DNA of 64,000 nt from Ramazzottius varieornatus (taxonomy: Eukaryota > Tardigrada > Eutardigrada > Parachela > Ramazzottiidae): NCBI GenBank assembly GCA_001949185.1, contig BDGG01000015.1, positions 724,314 through 788,313 on the forward strand, read 5' to 3'. Shown in pieces: positions 20,701 through 35,400 of the stretch (its first letter is position 1; every line of letters starts with the position of its first letter). Made by a program: the position numbers and the translations under genes. The notes below the pieces were generated by a model. The model saw only the letters and a program-made list of their open reading frames with translations, ran no database searches and was not told the origin of the DNA.

Positions 20701-23700
20701 TTACGTGTTCGACAACTGCTCTCTCCAGAAGTCAGTGTCAGGAAAGAGATGAAGAGCTTTCTGGAGAGTTATCACAACACTGGGAGTATTTTGGGAAGAA
20801 CCTTCGGGTATACTACGCCTCATCAAAGAAATAATTCTATTCCAGAAGGTAAAACAAAGCTTGTAGTGGGAGTTCTCTACTATGTACATCAACTCGTCTA
20901 ACAGGGTGTTGGGCTCGTCAGTAGCAGAAATCTCCAATACCGACAAATTATGCAGAATGCGGAAGTCTGCACGACTGGGTGCTAGATGGATCAGCCGCTG
21001 CATTTCGCCCTCGCGTAATTTTTCATCCTCCTCCTGTGATGAACATAGCTGAACACAGAATTAACGTAGCAAATCGGCGCATAGTAACAACTGGAAACGC
21101 TGGATGGTCTTACCAGTAGCGCCGACAGGAAAAGAGTAGAAAGATTGAACAGTAAGCTCTGCCAGTTGGCTGGTGCGAACCATGCTGTGTCAAACCATGT
21201 TACTTTTTCAGAAGCCAGTGCTTTCACCAAGTTCAATTTCAAGACGACTTCGGACATCCGAGGTTCCTCAGCCTGTTTCCGCAGTCTGTAAAGAAAGCAG
21301 AAATTGTCTATTCATTGTTGTCAGATGGAACTGCGCGGGAATCACTTGACAAGGGCGGTAAGGCGGAAGGAAAATTACATGGTATGCACTGTATTCATGG
21401 CTTCTTCCTGGTTCCCACCATACAAGTGTGCAGCGGCGATACAGACTTGAATCGACCTCCTGGCTTTGTCGTCATCTTGCGGTAACATATCAACAGCCAC
21501 CTCCAATGTGGACGCCGCGTCCTCGAAGTTCTTCAGCCGCCAATGGACGACAGCAAGTAGGAGAATGGTGGCCAGTGTCGGTTCGGCGTCGACCGTCTGC
21601 AGCAGCTGCAAGGCCTCTTCAAACTGGCCGACTTCGCACTGCAGCCTGGCCGTGTTCAACTTGGCCATGTTCCATCTCACCAGACCCTCTTCTTCCAGCC
21701 GTTCTTCACTATTTTCCATGACTTTCAAGGCGCGGAGGGACACTTCCAGCGCCGACTTGTGCTTTCCGTCCCATTCGAGAAGGAGGCTGAGAAGCGTCGA
21801 TATGCGTTCATCCTCGTTCCACATATCTACCAAAAAGGACAGCCTTTTCCTCGGCCAGAAGAAAAGGATGCTCCAGTATAATATCAATAATTATGTATTT
21901 TATTTGCCTTTCAACTCAGAACCGTTTATCACTTGTTGACCACTTTCTCGAAGTCATAGACAAGGCGAAGTTTCTGGGCTTTTTTCTACGGTTCATCTTC
22001 GCCACTTTGAGATGCATACCGAGTGGTCGTCGAAATTTCACTTTTGTCATGCCCCACTTTTCCATTATTGTTACACTTCGAGCTAAGCTGCAGTTCAGTT
22101 TTAGAAACTTGTACACTTACGTTTGTAGCGTAGAAGGTAGTCGGTAGTAGTGGGCAGCGCTTCCGAACGGACAATCAAATCATACCGATCACCTCTATCA
22201 ATGGTCTTTTCATGGAGCATCCAGAGAACCCACTCGGCATAGCGGCGCATGGGGTGTCTCGTCGGACTGAGCAGACAAGTGTGCCGACAGAGGTCCATAG
22301 CTTCCAGGTACTGGCCCGCCTGCTCGGCACACCAAGCCATGCCCAGCCAGGCTTCCGGCAGGTCCGGGTTGGCGTTCTGTGCTTTGGACAACATCTCGTA
22401 AGCCGCCATGTTCTTCTTCTGGTTCAGAAAGATGAAACCCATGGCTGCCCAGCTCTCGGCTACGATCGTCGGACTGAGCTCGTAGCGCCGGAAGAGCTCG
22501 ATGGACTTGGTGTAGTAACGAAAACCCCGAGTCCGGTCTTCACCTGCAAAACCGACATCATTCAGGAGCTGGCCAAATGAACTGAACCAGATCGCTGTAG
22601 TAAGTGGCGCACGTTGTCAGTCTTGTTGGCTGATAGCGCGCGCCACTTGTCAAAACGATCTGGTTCTTTTCCTATGCTCGTCTTCCATCTAGAGGCTCAT
22701 CCAGAAAGCTCATCCAGAACCGAGAAACCCCGCTTCGCGTTTTCAGGTGCAAAGACAGTGTCTTCATCAGCGCACTGAAAAAAGTTTTAATTCCCACGAC
22801 TCGACTCAAATATCAAACTACGTCCGACGCTGCATTTCTTTCACTGCTTGTAACAGGGTATGTTAGTACTCGTACGCAGGATGCCCTATACCATTGCCTA
22901 CTTTCTACAATATTTCCTGTTCTGCTGCGCACTTAGCTGCTTGAGCTTACAGAAAAATGCAGTGCGAACTTCAACATATGGGCTTTGCACGTGGGAAATT
23001 TTAGCCAGAGCAGCATTCTTACTGCTGAACGAGACGACGAGGCCAGCAGTTCTCCACAGCCAGGGGTTGTAGGGGTTGCGCTGCAGCATTTCCCTGACAG
23101 CCATCAGCGACCGCTTGGTCCACTGCTCACAGGCCGCGGCATCGCCTGCACTGGCCACTCTGCGCGCCAAGTAAAAATACGACACAGCCAGACGCTCCCA
23201 GAGGCGAGCGGAAGTTCGTTTCAGCTCGATGGCGACACTGTAGCAAACCGTGGCCCAGTACAGGAGTTGCCGTACATTCAGTTGCACCTTTTCTCCCTGT
23301 TTCAAACCATCCCATATTGAGTGGTCCACCAGTAAAGTGGGGGCGGAAGGACCGGGCTTGACGAAACGCATGAGGAGACAGGCGTCGCCGATAAGACTCC
23401 AGACTAAGGTCGACTCGGAATTGAGCGAGACAGACCTACAAGAAAATCGTCAAAATCATTAATTTACTGTAGAAGTGGACGCCAACTCAGTAAACAAAAC
23501 TCGACTGATCCTTTTCTCAAGTGGCGCCCGCTTGCCGTCTTTTTAGCTGAACGCTTCTGCCACTGGAAAAAGCGATCTAATCGAAACTGACCAAGCGACG
23601 CACGTTTGAAGTTCTACTTGGCTGACAACGTGCGTCACTTCAAAAACAAAACGTTCTTGCCGACTTTAATTTTCCCTAGGTGGCGCACGTTCTCAGTGTT

Positions 23701-26333
23701 TCTGACCGATGGCAAGCGCCACTTGAGAGAATGATCTGGCCCACTTTGCTTGTCGAGCTCCCAAACAGTACAATGTCATTTTTATCCAATTTTACTCCGA
23801 GTTTGTGTCAAGTATTTTCGTTACTTTGTGAGCAAGTCGACAGCTTTTTGGCAGCACTGAGCTCCAACAGAAGGAATACATTGTCTGAAGGCATCACCAG
23901 CTTTGGAAATCTCGATCTGCGCCATACTGATCAGGCACATATCTTGGAACCAGGAAGACTCTTTTTGAAGAAGGATGAAGTCTTCTTCGGCTTCTTCGCC
24001 CATCTGTAGCATCTGCTTAAGAGTGGCGCGACGATACAGACTGTACTCCGGCAGGGCAGCTTTACGTTCTTCGGCCATCTGCACGACGCTGTCGAAAGTA
24101 CCCAAGGCACTCCAGTAGTTCCCGCGGAAGGTCAGCGCGTCCGCCAAAAACTCTTGCACCAACCTGCATGCAACAAATACCATGATTCAAAATCTGCTAA
24201 AAAAATCTCGCTAGTATGCAGGAGAACATTCTTTGATTTTTTTTGTAATTTGGAAATATTATTAGATTCGTTGCGCGTGTGAAAACAGATTGGTGATTGG
24301 GTAGGAATGGACGATTACCGGTCGTCTGGGTTTTGTCGGAGAACTAGGCGAATGTTATTGACGCATTCGTTCCACAGTCGGTTCCTGTAGCAGAGGAGAG
24401 CTAGGCGGAGCGTGATCCATCGGACATCTTCCGGTTTCTGCAAGAAAGACGTCAAGCTATCCCGCAAGATGGTCATTGCTCTTTCGTCTTGGTGGTTGAT
24501 CGTGCAGAAGTCCGTGTACGCTCTGATGATGCGCGGGTCATTCGGCTGAAGCTTGTACGCTAGCTCATATTCCTCCTTCGCCACTCTGTGCAGAAAACCA
24601 TTCCCACTTCGGTACAGCACAGCACCAAAATATACCATGACTTACTCAGTGTCGTCTTCACCCTTCCATTTCCAGAAAGCTAGAAAGATATGGTTGATGG
24701 CAAAGTTAGGGTACAGTTCGATCGATCGCAGCAAATGAGCGATGCATCTGCGCGGATCCCGACGCTCAGTATCCCACAGACTCCGAAAGAAAACGTAGTG
24801 CAAAATGTAGTTCTTCTCGTCGACCAGCTGAGCTTTCTCACTCCTGTCAGGGTAACATAATACCCATCAAAACCCGTTACAAATAACAAACAATTTTCTT
24901 GTTGTTTTCTTACTGGACTTCAGCTGTTGTGTAATCTTTTCTGGTCAGCGCGATGTCAGCTTCCAACCCACTCAACAGCAGCATGGCATCATGGTCCCCC
25001 TCTAGCACCTTTCTACCTTCGTTCAAAGCCTTCTCTGCGCTACGAAGATCAGCGAGCTGGACTTGTGCATGTCCCAGGAAGAAGTACACCTGTTGATCCT
25101 TCAAGTCTTTCTTCACCTCTTCCAACAGATCCCTTCCTTTCACCACACTTTCGTCACTCGCACTCGCACAAACTAAGGAGACACCTAGGTACTTCTTAGC
25201 TAAGACACTCAAAGAGGTCAGTAAAGGTGTAGTATATACAGCCGGAAGGCTTGGTATGCCTTTAGCGTTGGACAGCGCCTTGTCCAAAAGGTCCGCGCTC
25301 TTCTCGTAGTTCCTCTCCACGAACGCCTGAAAAGCTTTACCTATCCGCACCAACGGATGCTGCTTATCTTCTAGAGCTACTTGATCTTGGTAGCTCCAAT
25401 CCGGTCGGTCTTGGTTGGAAACTGTACCGGTCTGGAGGGCGCGACACAGGACGGCCATGTATATGACTGACGCGGCAAAGGCCGTGCCGAAGCGATCGCA
25501 GTAGTCACGAGCGACACGGACGGCGTCGCTGGTCCGGTCCAGACGAAGAAGGGTGTTGAGGTGTTCTTGTGGGAAATGCTGGTCGAGAGAGGTTTGGTCA
25601 AACTCGCTGAGAAGGTCGTGGAACGTTTTGAGGAGGAGTTCAAGTTGAGAAGGCTCGAGCTCGCGAAGGTCCACCTCGTACTTCTTTGGCAGCATCAAAC
25701 GGATTAGTTTCTGTCGGGCGTCAACTCGAGCTTCCTTGAAAGCTTGACCATCGCCGGTGAGGTCGATGAGACGGAGCAGGGCATCTTGAAGTCCTTCGGT
25801 CGAGCCTGCAGAAGAGGACTGCATATTCGCACTGATCAGCCAAAGCAACGCATGACATAACCAGATTACATGGCAAAGCACGGAATGTACAATGACATAA
25901 TGCACCACTTCAACGGTGAATAACCGAAATTCGGATTTTTACCTTTCAGAATGAGTTGTTGCGTGTATCCGCGTAGCATTTCAATGATTTTGACTTGCAG
26001 CTTCTCGTCGTTGCCTATGCTCTCCAGCATTCTTCGATAGGCTTCCAAAAGCTCGTCGTTAGCCATGACTTCCGGTTGGTACTTGTTGAAGTATGCGATG
26101 ATGCCTTGCCATCCCGGCATGGAGTCCGGTTGGCTTTTGACGGCGAAGCGAAAGCACTCAATGGCTTTCTCCGGTTTGTCCAGTTCGATCGCCGTCTTGC
26201 CCATCATGACTCGCGCCATGGTGTTGCCAGAATCTTCTCCGAGGATGCGATCGACGATGTCGTATGCTCGCTGCCATTCGTGCGAGTCGATCAACTCTTT
26301 TACTCGCTTCAGCCGCACTTTAATCTCTCCCAT
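20701..26333 (-). CDS. SKIC3: SKI3 / TTC37 subunit of the Ski complex
   Basis: TPR scaffold of the SKI2-SKI3-SKI8 complex that feeds mRNA to the cytoplasmic exosome. Ten exons from the 5' end: 25943-26333, 24914-25805, 24646-24843, 24319-24585, 23825-24163, 23023-23435, 22121-22543, 21379-21826, 21114-21285 and 20701-21048. They give 1296 residues in phase, shorter than the human 1564. The N terminus (EWQRAYDIVDRIL, ELDKPEKAIECFRFAVKSQP, then PGWQGIIAYFNKY) aligns with the first TPRs of TTC37. Consecutive TPR-like helices continue to the end, including NPYNPWLWRTAGLV near residue 820 and NPDLPEAWLGMAWCAEQ near 900. The C terminus is REQLSNT. The start is the first ATG, and SEL1L starts divergently about 630 bp away. 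Several introns carry hairpin MITEs. Confidence 0.88.
22590..22675. repeat. Palindromic hairpin MITE, one copy
   Basis: In SKI3 intron 22544-23022. Arms TAAGTGGCGCACG and GCGCGCGCCACTTG, tail AAAACGATCTGGTTC. Confidence 0.88.
23488..23765. repeat. Palindromic hairpin MITE, three copies in a row
   Basis: In SKI3 intron 23436-23824, the only triple cluster of the window. Left arms are CAAGTGGCGCCCG, CCAAGCGACGCACG and CTAGGTGGCGCACG. The last copy ends in the family terminus GCTTGTCGAGCTCCC. Confidence 0.88.
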
Positions 26334-26964
26334 GGCTTCAACGGTCGAAAAAGGCCCTGCGCCTGTCCTCCCAACCCTGTGTCGTAAGTTTCCTTGCGAA
26401 AACAGGTTTCAAGCTGCCAGCGAATGTATTCCTGTCAGAAAGTACAGAAGCAGAACATGAACACGAGATCTTTTTGTTTGATTTTCCTGATTTTTCAGGA
26501 TAATCGAGATAAGCTGTGCCCCAGCCCCGTCGCCCTCAGGGGATCCAACAGGAGTTAACAGAGCCGTGCAATCCACCCTTGAGATACCAGGACCCTCCCC
26601 AGGTGGTGTCCTCTCCGATGTTTCCACGTCAGAAATTTTTTGGTCATTCTGGAATCTGGAAAAGTAAACTCCCGTTTCTGCACTTTTTATTCCCCATTTT
26701 CTAGGTACGGAGCCAGATTTAACAAGCACTTTTGGTACTTGCATTCAGAGCTACTGGACTGCACTGCGCGGGGAAGCGACGCAGCGACTGCTCATCTGGA
26801 CAAGTTCTCGGCGCTGAGTGCATCGTAACTCACCATCCTCTGAAGCAAGCCATCCCTCGGACAAGAATGATCAGCAGCGCAGTTAGATGGACGTTGTGCT
26901 GTAAGTGAGAGCTCTTGGCAGGAACATCTCGATACTGTTTGGACTAAGAGAAGCGCGATCCATC
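26334..26964. promoter_or_regulatory. Divergent promoter region of SKI3 and SEL1L
   Basis: The start codons of the two genes face away from each other across 631 bp. No TATA box or recognisable factor site stands out. No repeat copy lies here. Confidence 0.5.
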
Positions 26965-30400
<3,436 letters not shown>

Positions 30401-30974
30401 CACATGCCCAAGCATACCAATTTCTTTCAGTAGTTGCCAATATTTACGGACTAAGCCGCGCAGCCTTCTTTCCTCCTTGATTTCAGTCGGTATGGTCTTT
30501 TGTACTGTATGTGGTTGCCATCTACCGGTGCGGTGTCACGAGGGAAAAGGCGACCACTTTTTCTGCTTCAAAGACCCAAGCACCAGGCTTCTGGCGCTCC
30601 TGCCCTTTCATGGTTATGTTTGTAGTTTTATTCGCGCCTTCCAATTCTTTAATATAACTAGAGAAAAGATATCAAAATATTGTGGAGAAGGTGTCACCCT
30701 GCAAGATAGACGGAAGAGGGAGTAATGCTTGTTGAGTCAATACTTTTGCAGAAGCTGACAACACCGTACCACCCACTTTGAGTCGCGCATCACATCTTTC
30801 TGAAACTGCTTACGCTGAGCAGACGTCTTTGAAAGTAGATTTCCTGAGCCTACCTCCTGTTTGTTCTGTAAAGATGGCGGAAAGCTTTGGTGCACAGACC
30901 TACCGACGTCATCTCCGCCTAGAGCATTCGAAAATCCTTTTCCTTAATGCCTTCAACGACCCACATGTTCACTC
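30401..30974. other. Intergenic, no gene recognised
   Basis: SEL1L 3' UTR and unassigned sequence before the asparaginase remnant. Short ORFs show no family resemblance. Confidence 0.4.
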
Positions 30975-32115
30975 GCGAGTACTTGTCATATAGACTGGGG
31001 GGACCCATGGGAATGAGGACTGCTGAAAGTGGGCCGTATACGGCCCGGACCGCGACTAGCACCTGTATGAGGCTTCGTCAACAGGTACCATCCACTGCTG
31101 GACTCCTGCAACGTGACCGTCAAGCAGTGGGTCTTGATGGCGAAGAGCAGCAGGACGAGATCGACGGGTTGGTGGTGCTCCACGGGACAGACACCATATG
31201 GCCTACACAGCTTCGGCACTGTCTCCAGCATCTTGGCAAGCCGGTGGTGTTGACCGCTTTTCAGATTTTCCATCTTTGAACCGTGCAGTGACGGGCAGGA
31301 TAACTTTATTAGGGTCTTGGTCAGAGCTGGGTCCTATGACGTACCGGATGTCATCATGTATTTTGACCGGATTTATTTTGCTGCGAGGGAACAGATGGAC
31401 AAAAGAGGATAATAACTCATTTCATGCCTTCGAGACGCCGAGCCGCTTGCGCAATTGTCGGTATCCACATTACAGTAATTTCCAAAATCAGTAGGATTCA
31501 CAAGAAAGCTTTTTCTGGATGTTTTTTGTCGTTGCCTTCAGCGTAGAAAAACGTTGGAAGCGTAGAAATGCTGACTTGACCAGTTCGCCGCGTGACACGA
31601 ATCAGTCGACATCATAACATTGTGAAAAATTAGAGTGCGCACTGAATTACTTCGGCAGGTTAACTGGTATACGTGTACGGTGATTACCTTTCTTCCAGGT
31701 TGATCAAGACCTGGTTTTCCACGATCCAACTGGAAAGGTATCTCCTGTGGATATCCGACCATCGAAGCGGTGACCATTCGTGCCACGTTGCAGCCGCCCC
31801 TACTGCCGACATTCGGAGGCGGCAACGGTCTTGAAAAACGAACGGATGTCATGGAGGCTTCGAGAGAAGCAGCGGGCCGCTAAGTTAAGTGCTCATTGTC
31901 AACATTATCGGCTGATGCAGCCAGGGCACAGTGGCCGAGTCCTACGAATCAGGCAAAGGCCTTGCAAACATCGGTGTCATTCATGGACACGACATGACAC
32001 GCGAACCTTGGACAGGCTAAGATCGGTTACGTTTTGGAAGGAGGAAGGAGGAACAACGAGCCATATGCTGCTGGAGAACCTTCGGGGCGAACTGACAATG
32101 GACAACAGCCAGAAG
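30975..32115 (+). pseudogene. L-asparaginase (cytosolic ASPG/AnsA type) remnant
   Basis: Pieces of a type I asparaginase occur in order but in different frames. They are YRLGGPMGMRTAESGPY (the TGGTIGM region, its Thr lost), YHPLLDSCNVT, then EIDGLVVLHGTDT, which carries the conserved HGTDT active-site motif. MAYTASALS follows after a frame change and HLGKPVVLTAFQ after another. Downstream are YDVPDVIMYF, LLRGNRWTKED and AFETPSRL, later YESGKGLANIGVIHGHDMT, and finally LLENLRGELT. Every block matches the order of the family, but at least four frame changes and the lost Thr rule out an active enzyme. No intact asparaginase is present in the window, so this could be a dead paralogue or a lost gene. 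Confidence 0.75.
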
Positions 32116-32388
32116 CACTGACGCAAGTACTGCCTTCATTACCGAGAGACAGGTCGTTACCGACACCATTGCACCTCTGAAGAAAGCATCACTACCTTGA
32201 ATTGTCGAAACAGTTCAGTCCAATTAATTTTCTAAAGCTCCCCTGATTGTACCGCACATGATTTTTTTCAGAGTTTCAGCAAATTTATCCCGCATTGCTA
32301 CACGTCAACCATCCACCATCGCGTATCACAGTATGTAAAAGTATAAAGGTCACACAAAGTCCAAATGGTTCTTCTGGAATATATTATG
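32116..32388. other. Intergenic, no gene recognised
   Basis: Between the asparaginase remnant and the GPCR poly(A) signal. Nothing recognisable. Confidence 0.4.
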
Positions 32389-32394
32389 TTTATT
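32389..32394 (-). terminator. Poly(A) signal of the class A GPCR
   Basis: AATAAA on the minus strand, about 100 bp past the stop codon at 32495. Confidence 0.6.
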
Positions 32395-32494
32395 GCATGA
32401 TACAAATTTTCAACCTCCGAAAAAGATTACAAAAAAAGGTCGGACAGATCCATGAAGTGGGTTTGCAGCAAGCGGCATTAGTTCTTGGTGAGCG

Positions 32495-35400
32495 TCAGCA
32501 GTTTTCCAGCTTCTCCAGGATGGGCTCGGTAGCCCGTCTGTTTTGCCTGCCGTAGCTGATCTGATAGAGGACCTGATCGGAAGTGACAGACAAGAGGCGG
32601 CTCATGGCCACGGACTGACCGTTCGCTTCCGAGGCCATGAAGCTACCGTTGCGTCGTGGGTCGCTGCCGACGGTGCCGTCGCGGATGCGGCGGATGGTGC
32701 TGTCAACCGACATGCGGGACAGCGCCGTCCGCAAGGTGGAACTGCGGCGCCGCAGCCAATCAATGTCAGTGGGGACCATCCAGCCGGCCTTGACGCACAA
32801 GCAGCAACAACAGCTGCGCAGCACCCGCCGGTATTGCTCGCGGAAGCGATCACTCATGATGTAGATGAAGGGGTTGATGCATGAGTTCAGGAAGCCCAAC
32901 ATGTTGATTGTCAGCATTGTGAAAAACTAGGAGATAAAGGCCGAACATCTTTATAGTGTGGCCTTGTGGAATTAATGGATATATGCGCAATGTTCAGTCT
33001 GGGGAGGACAATTCGATACGGCAGTTTTCTTTACAAGAGGGGGTAATAACTTGATCACTTACAAATTGTCCCTGTGGGAAATAGTTGTAAATGTATTCTA
33101 CCACCACCGTCACAAAAAAATACGGCGACCAACACACTGCAAAAACACTGAATGGTTAAAAAACTGGTCACGATCGCTCTTCTGTTCCGTAAGTGCAGAC
33201 TTACCAGCGAAGCCAAATGAGACGATGATCATCATTGTGGCCACCTAGGGTAAGAAACACGTCAAAGAGAGGAGTGCCTAGGGCCAAGGTCATGGTATTT
33301 TATTTTTCAGGGCCCATGTTGGGGAGAAGTGAGTACACGCAGAACGAGAAACAATGGTACAGTAAATATTATGGGACAGGCTTTTTCGCTACGGCGGTAC
33401 GGGAGCACGTACCTACGCGACCGATTTACAGTACTACATTTTTCTACACTTTTCTACGGTCGAATTTCCATCTTGCTGTCCTTTCCGCCTGTACCATAAT
33501 TTTTACTGTACCACAATATCTCGTCCTGCGTGTACTGTGATGACCTGCTGAAGAAGGCTGAAGCCTCCATCTTGGGTATCAGTACCTTTCTACGGTTCTC
33601 AGCCTGACGTTGAGTGGCCAAATCGCATTCTCGCGATATCAGTCCGCCAGTTTTGATCAGCGTCTTGACGATGAGGATGCTGGTGACGATGATGATCAGC
33701 ATGGGAATGCAGTATAAGGCGAAAAAGAGAAAGAGGAAGTAGCCCTGCAACAACAAATCGTAGAAAAATGCCAGTCTGACTTTGGGAGTCGTTCTCCTGA
33801 CTTGGCAGCATAGTTAAATTCGATGAGCGTCGCACAACTAGTGAAAACGGTTTAAACTGATTCTCTCGAAAGTCTTTTTGATTGTTCTCATCAAAGTTGG
33901 GTTTTTTTCCCACCTATGCGATTTATTACTAATTTGCAAGTTGACGGACTGACCTTGCGAAAATGTGGATGGACGGCGTCGTATTCATCATAGACGCAAA
34001 TACTGACATCAAGATGGCCGTGGGGGCTGCTGAGGGTATAGGCCACATGAGTACTGCCGATCAGTGTCGGTCCGCCTGTCAAAGAAACCTTATTACCCAT
34101 CCCAGCCTGTGCCCTTTTCTCCTCGGACAAGTCAAAGTCAACCGGCCATCAAAAGAGAACGTCTTGGCACTCACTTAATAAAGCAGCGACGATCCACGTC
34201 AGAGCGATGTACAGCTTGGTCCGGAAGCGTTTACTGAAACGCCGCGACTCCAACGGGTAGACGATAGCAAAGAACCTGAAGGAAAGAAGCCAAAGGTCAA
34301 TGGTCGCAGACTACGTAAAGAGAAGTGAGCGTAAATCTCCATTATCGGATGGGTGTACAAGGAATGTTTGTCAACAAGAGCCTACGCCGTTATGTGGGGA
34401 CGGATCTGGAAGAGTCAAAGGAGAATGGCGATACTGTGGCTTAATGCTTCTTCCAGCGGGCGGATGCCTTCCATCGCCAACCAGGGACATTAACATAATT
34501 TGGCGTTACATTATGCTAATGGATGCCAGACATGTCACAGCAAGCTGCCTTTTATCGCTCCATTAAAACCAGCTACCGTGGAGGGTTTTAGTGGCCAACC
34601 TGGTGCGAAAAAACTGGATTCTGTACAGTAGGTTTATCTTGCAATCATTTTCTTCGGTAAATCACTTCGATCTCATGTCAGAACTTTCATGAAAATTGTG
34701 TCGGATGACGGCAAACGAAGCGTGTAAGATCGTTTCTCCCCAGTGGCGCACGTTTTTTCCCGGTGATAACAGAAAAGTGCGCCCCGTGGAAAAGACAGAA
34801 CTGGACAGGATGGATTTTCCAGAGGCGCAGACTTCTGGCTAATAACAAGGCAAACGTGCGTCACTTGAGATAGCGATACACTCTAAGTTCTGTTCTGCCG
34901 ACCTGGCAATTAAAATTTTGATTCCGAAGTTTTTTTCGCCACACAAAAGCTTAAGTGATGTCATCGCGGAATAACGTCATAAAGTCTGATCTTTCTGTGG
35001 TCGAACTGCCCATGTCCGGTTGTACAGCCTCGATAGAGCGTTCTGGCGGGAAAAAACCACTCAACCGAACTTTAAAGGATTGATCGATAAAACTTATTGA
35101 GAGCGTAGTAGGATATTGACGACAGTTTCTCGAAGCTGAATGGAAGGGAAATCTCCAGCAAGACCGCCATTATTTTTGTGCGATTGAGAGGAAACGGAAC
35201 TACGGAATGTACTTGCGTGTGGCCCTAACTTGAACTATGATTTGAAAGCATCCCACTACGCTTCCTTCCGACGTTGAAAGCACTGGTACGCGCCGATAGT
35301 GGCGCAAGACCCACTGCCGCCAATTTGGCTGCGCACGGTGACATTTACCTACCTTTCCATCGAGATGACCAGCAAAGTCAGGATGGTGGAGAAAATGGCC

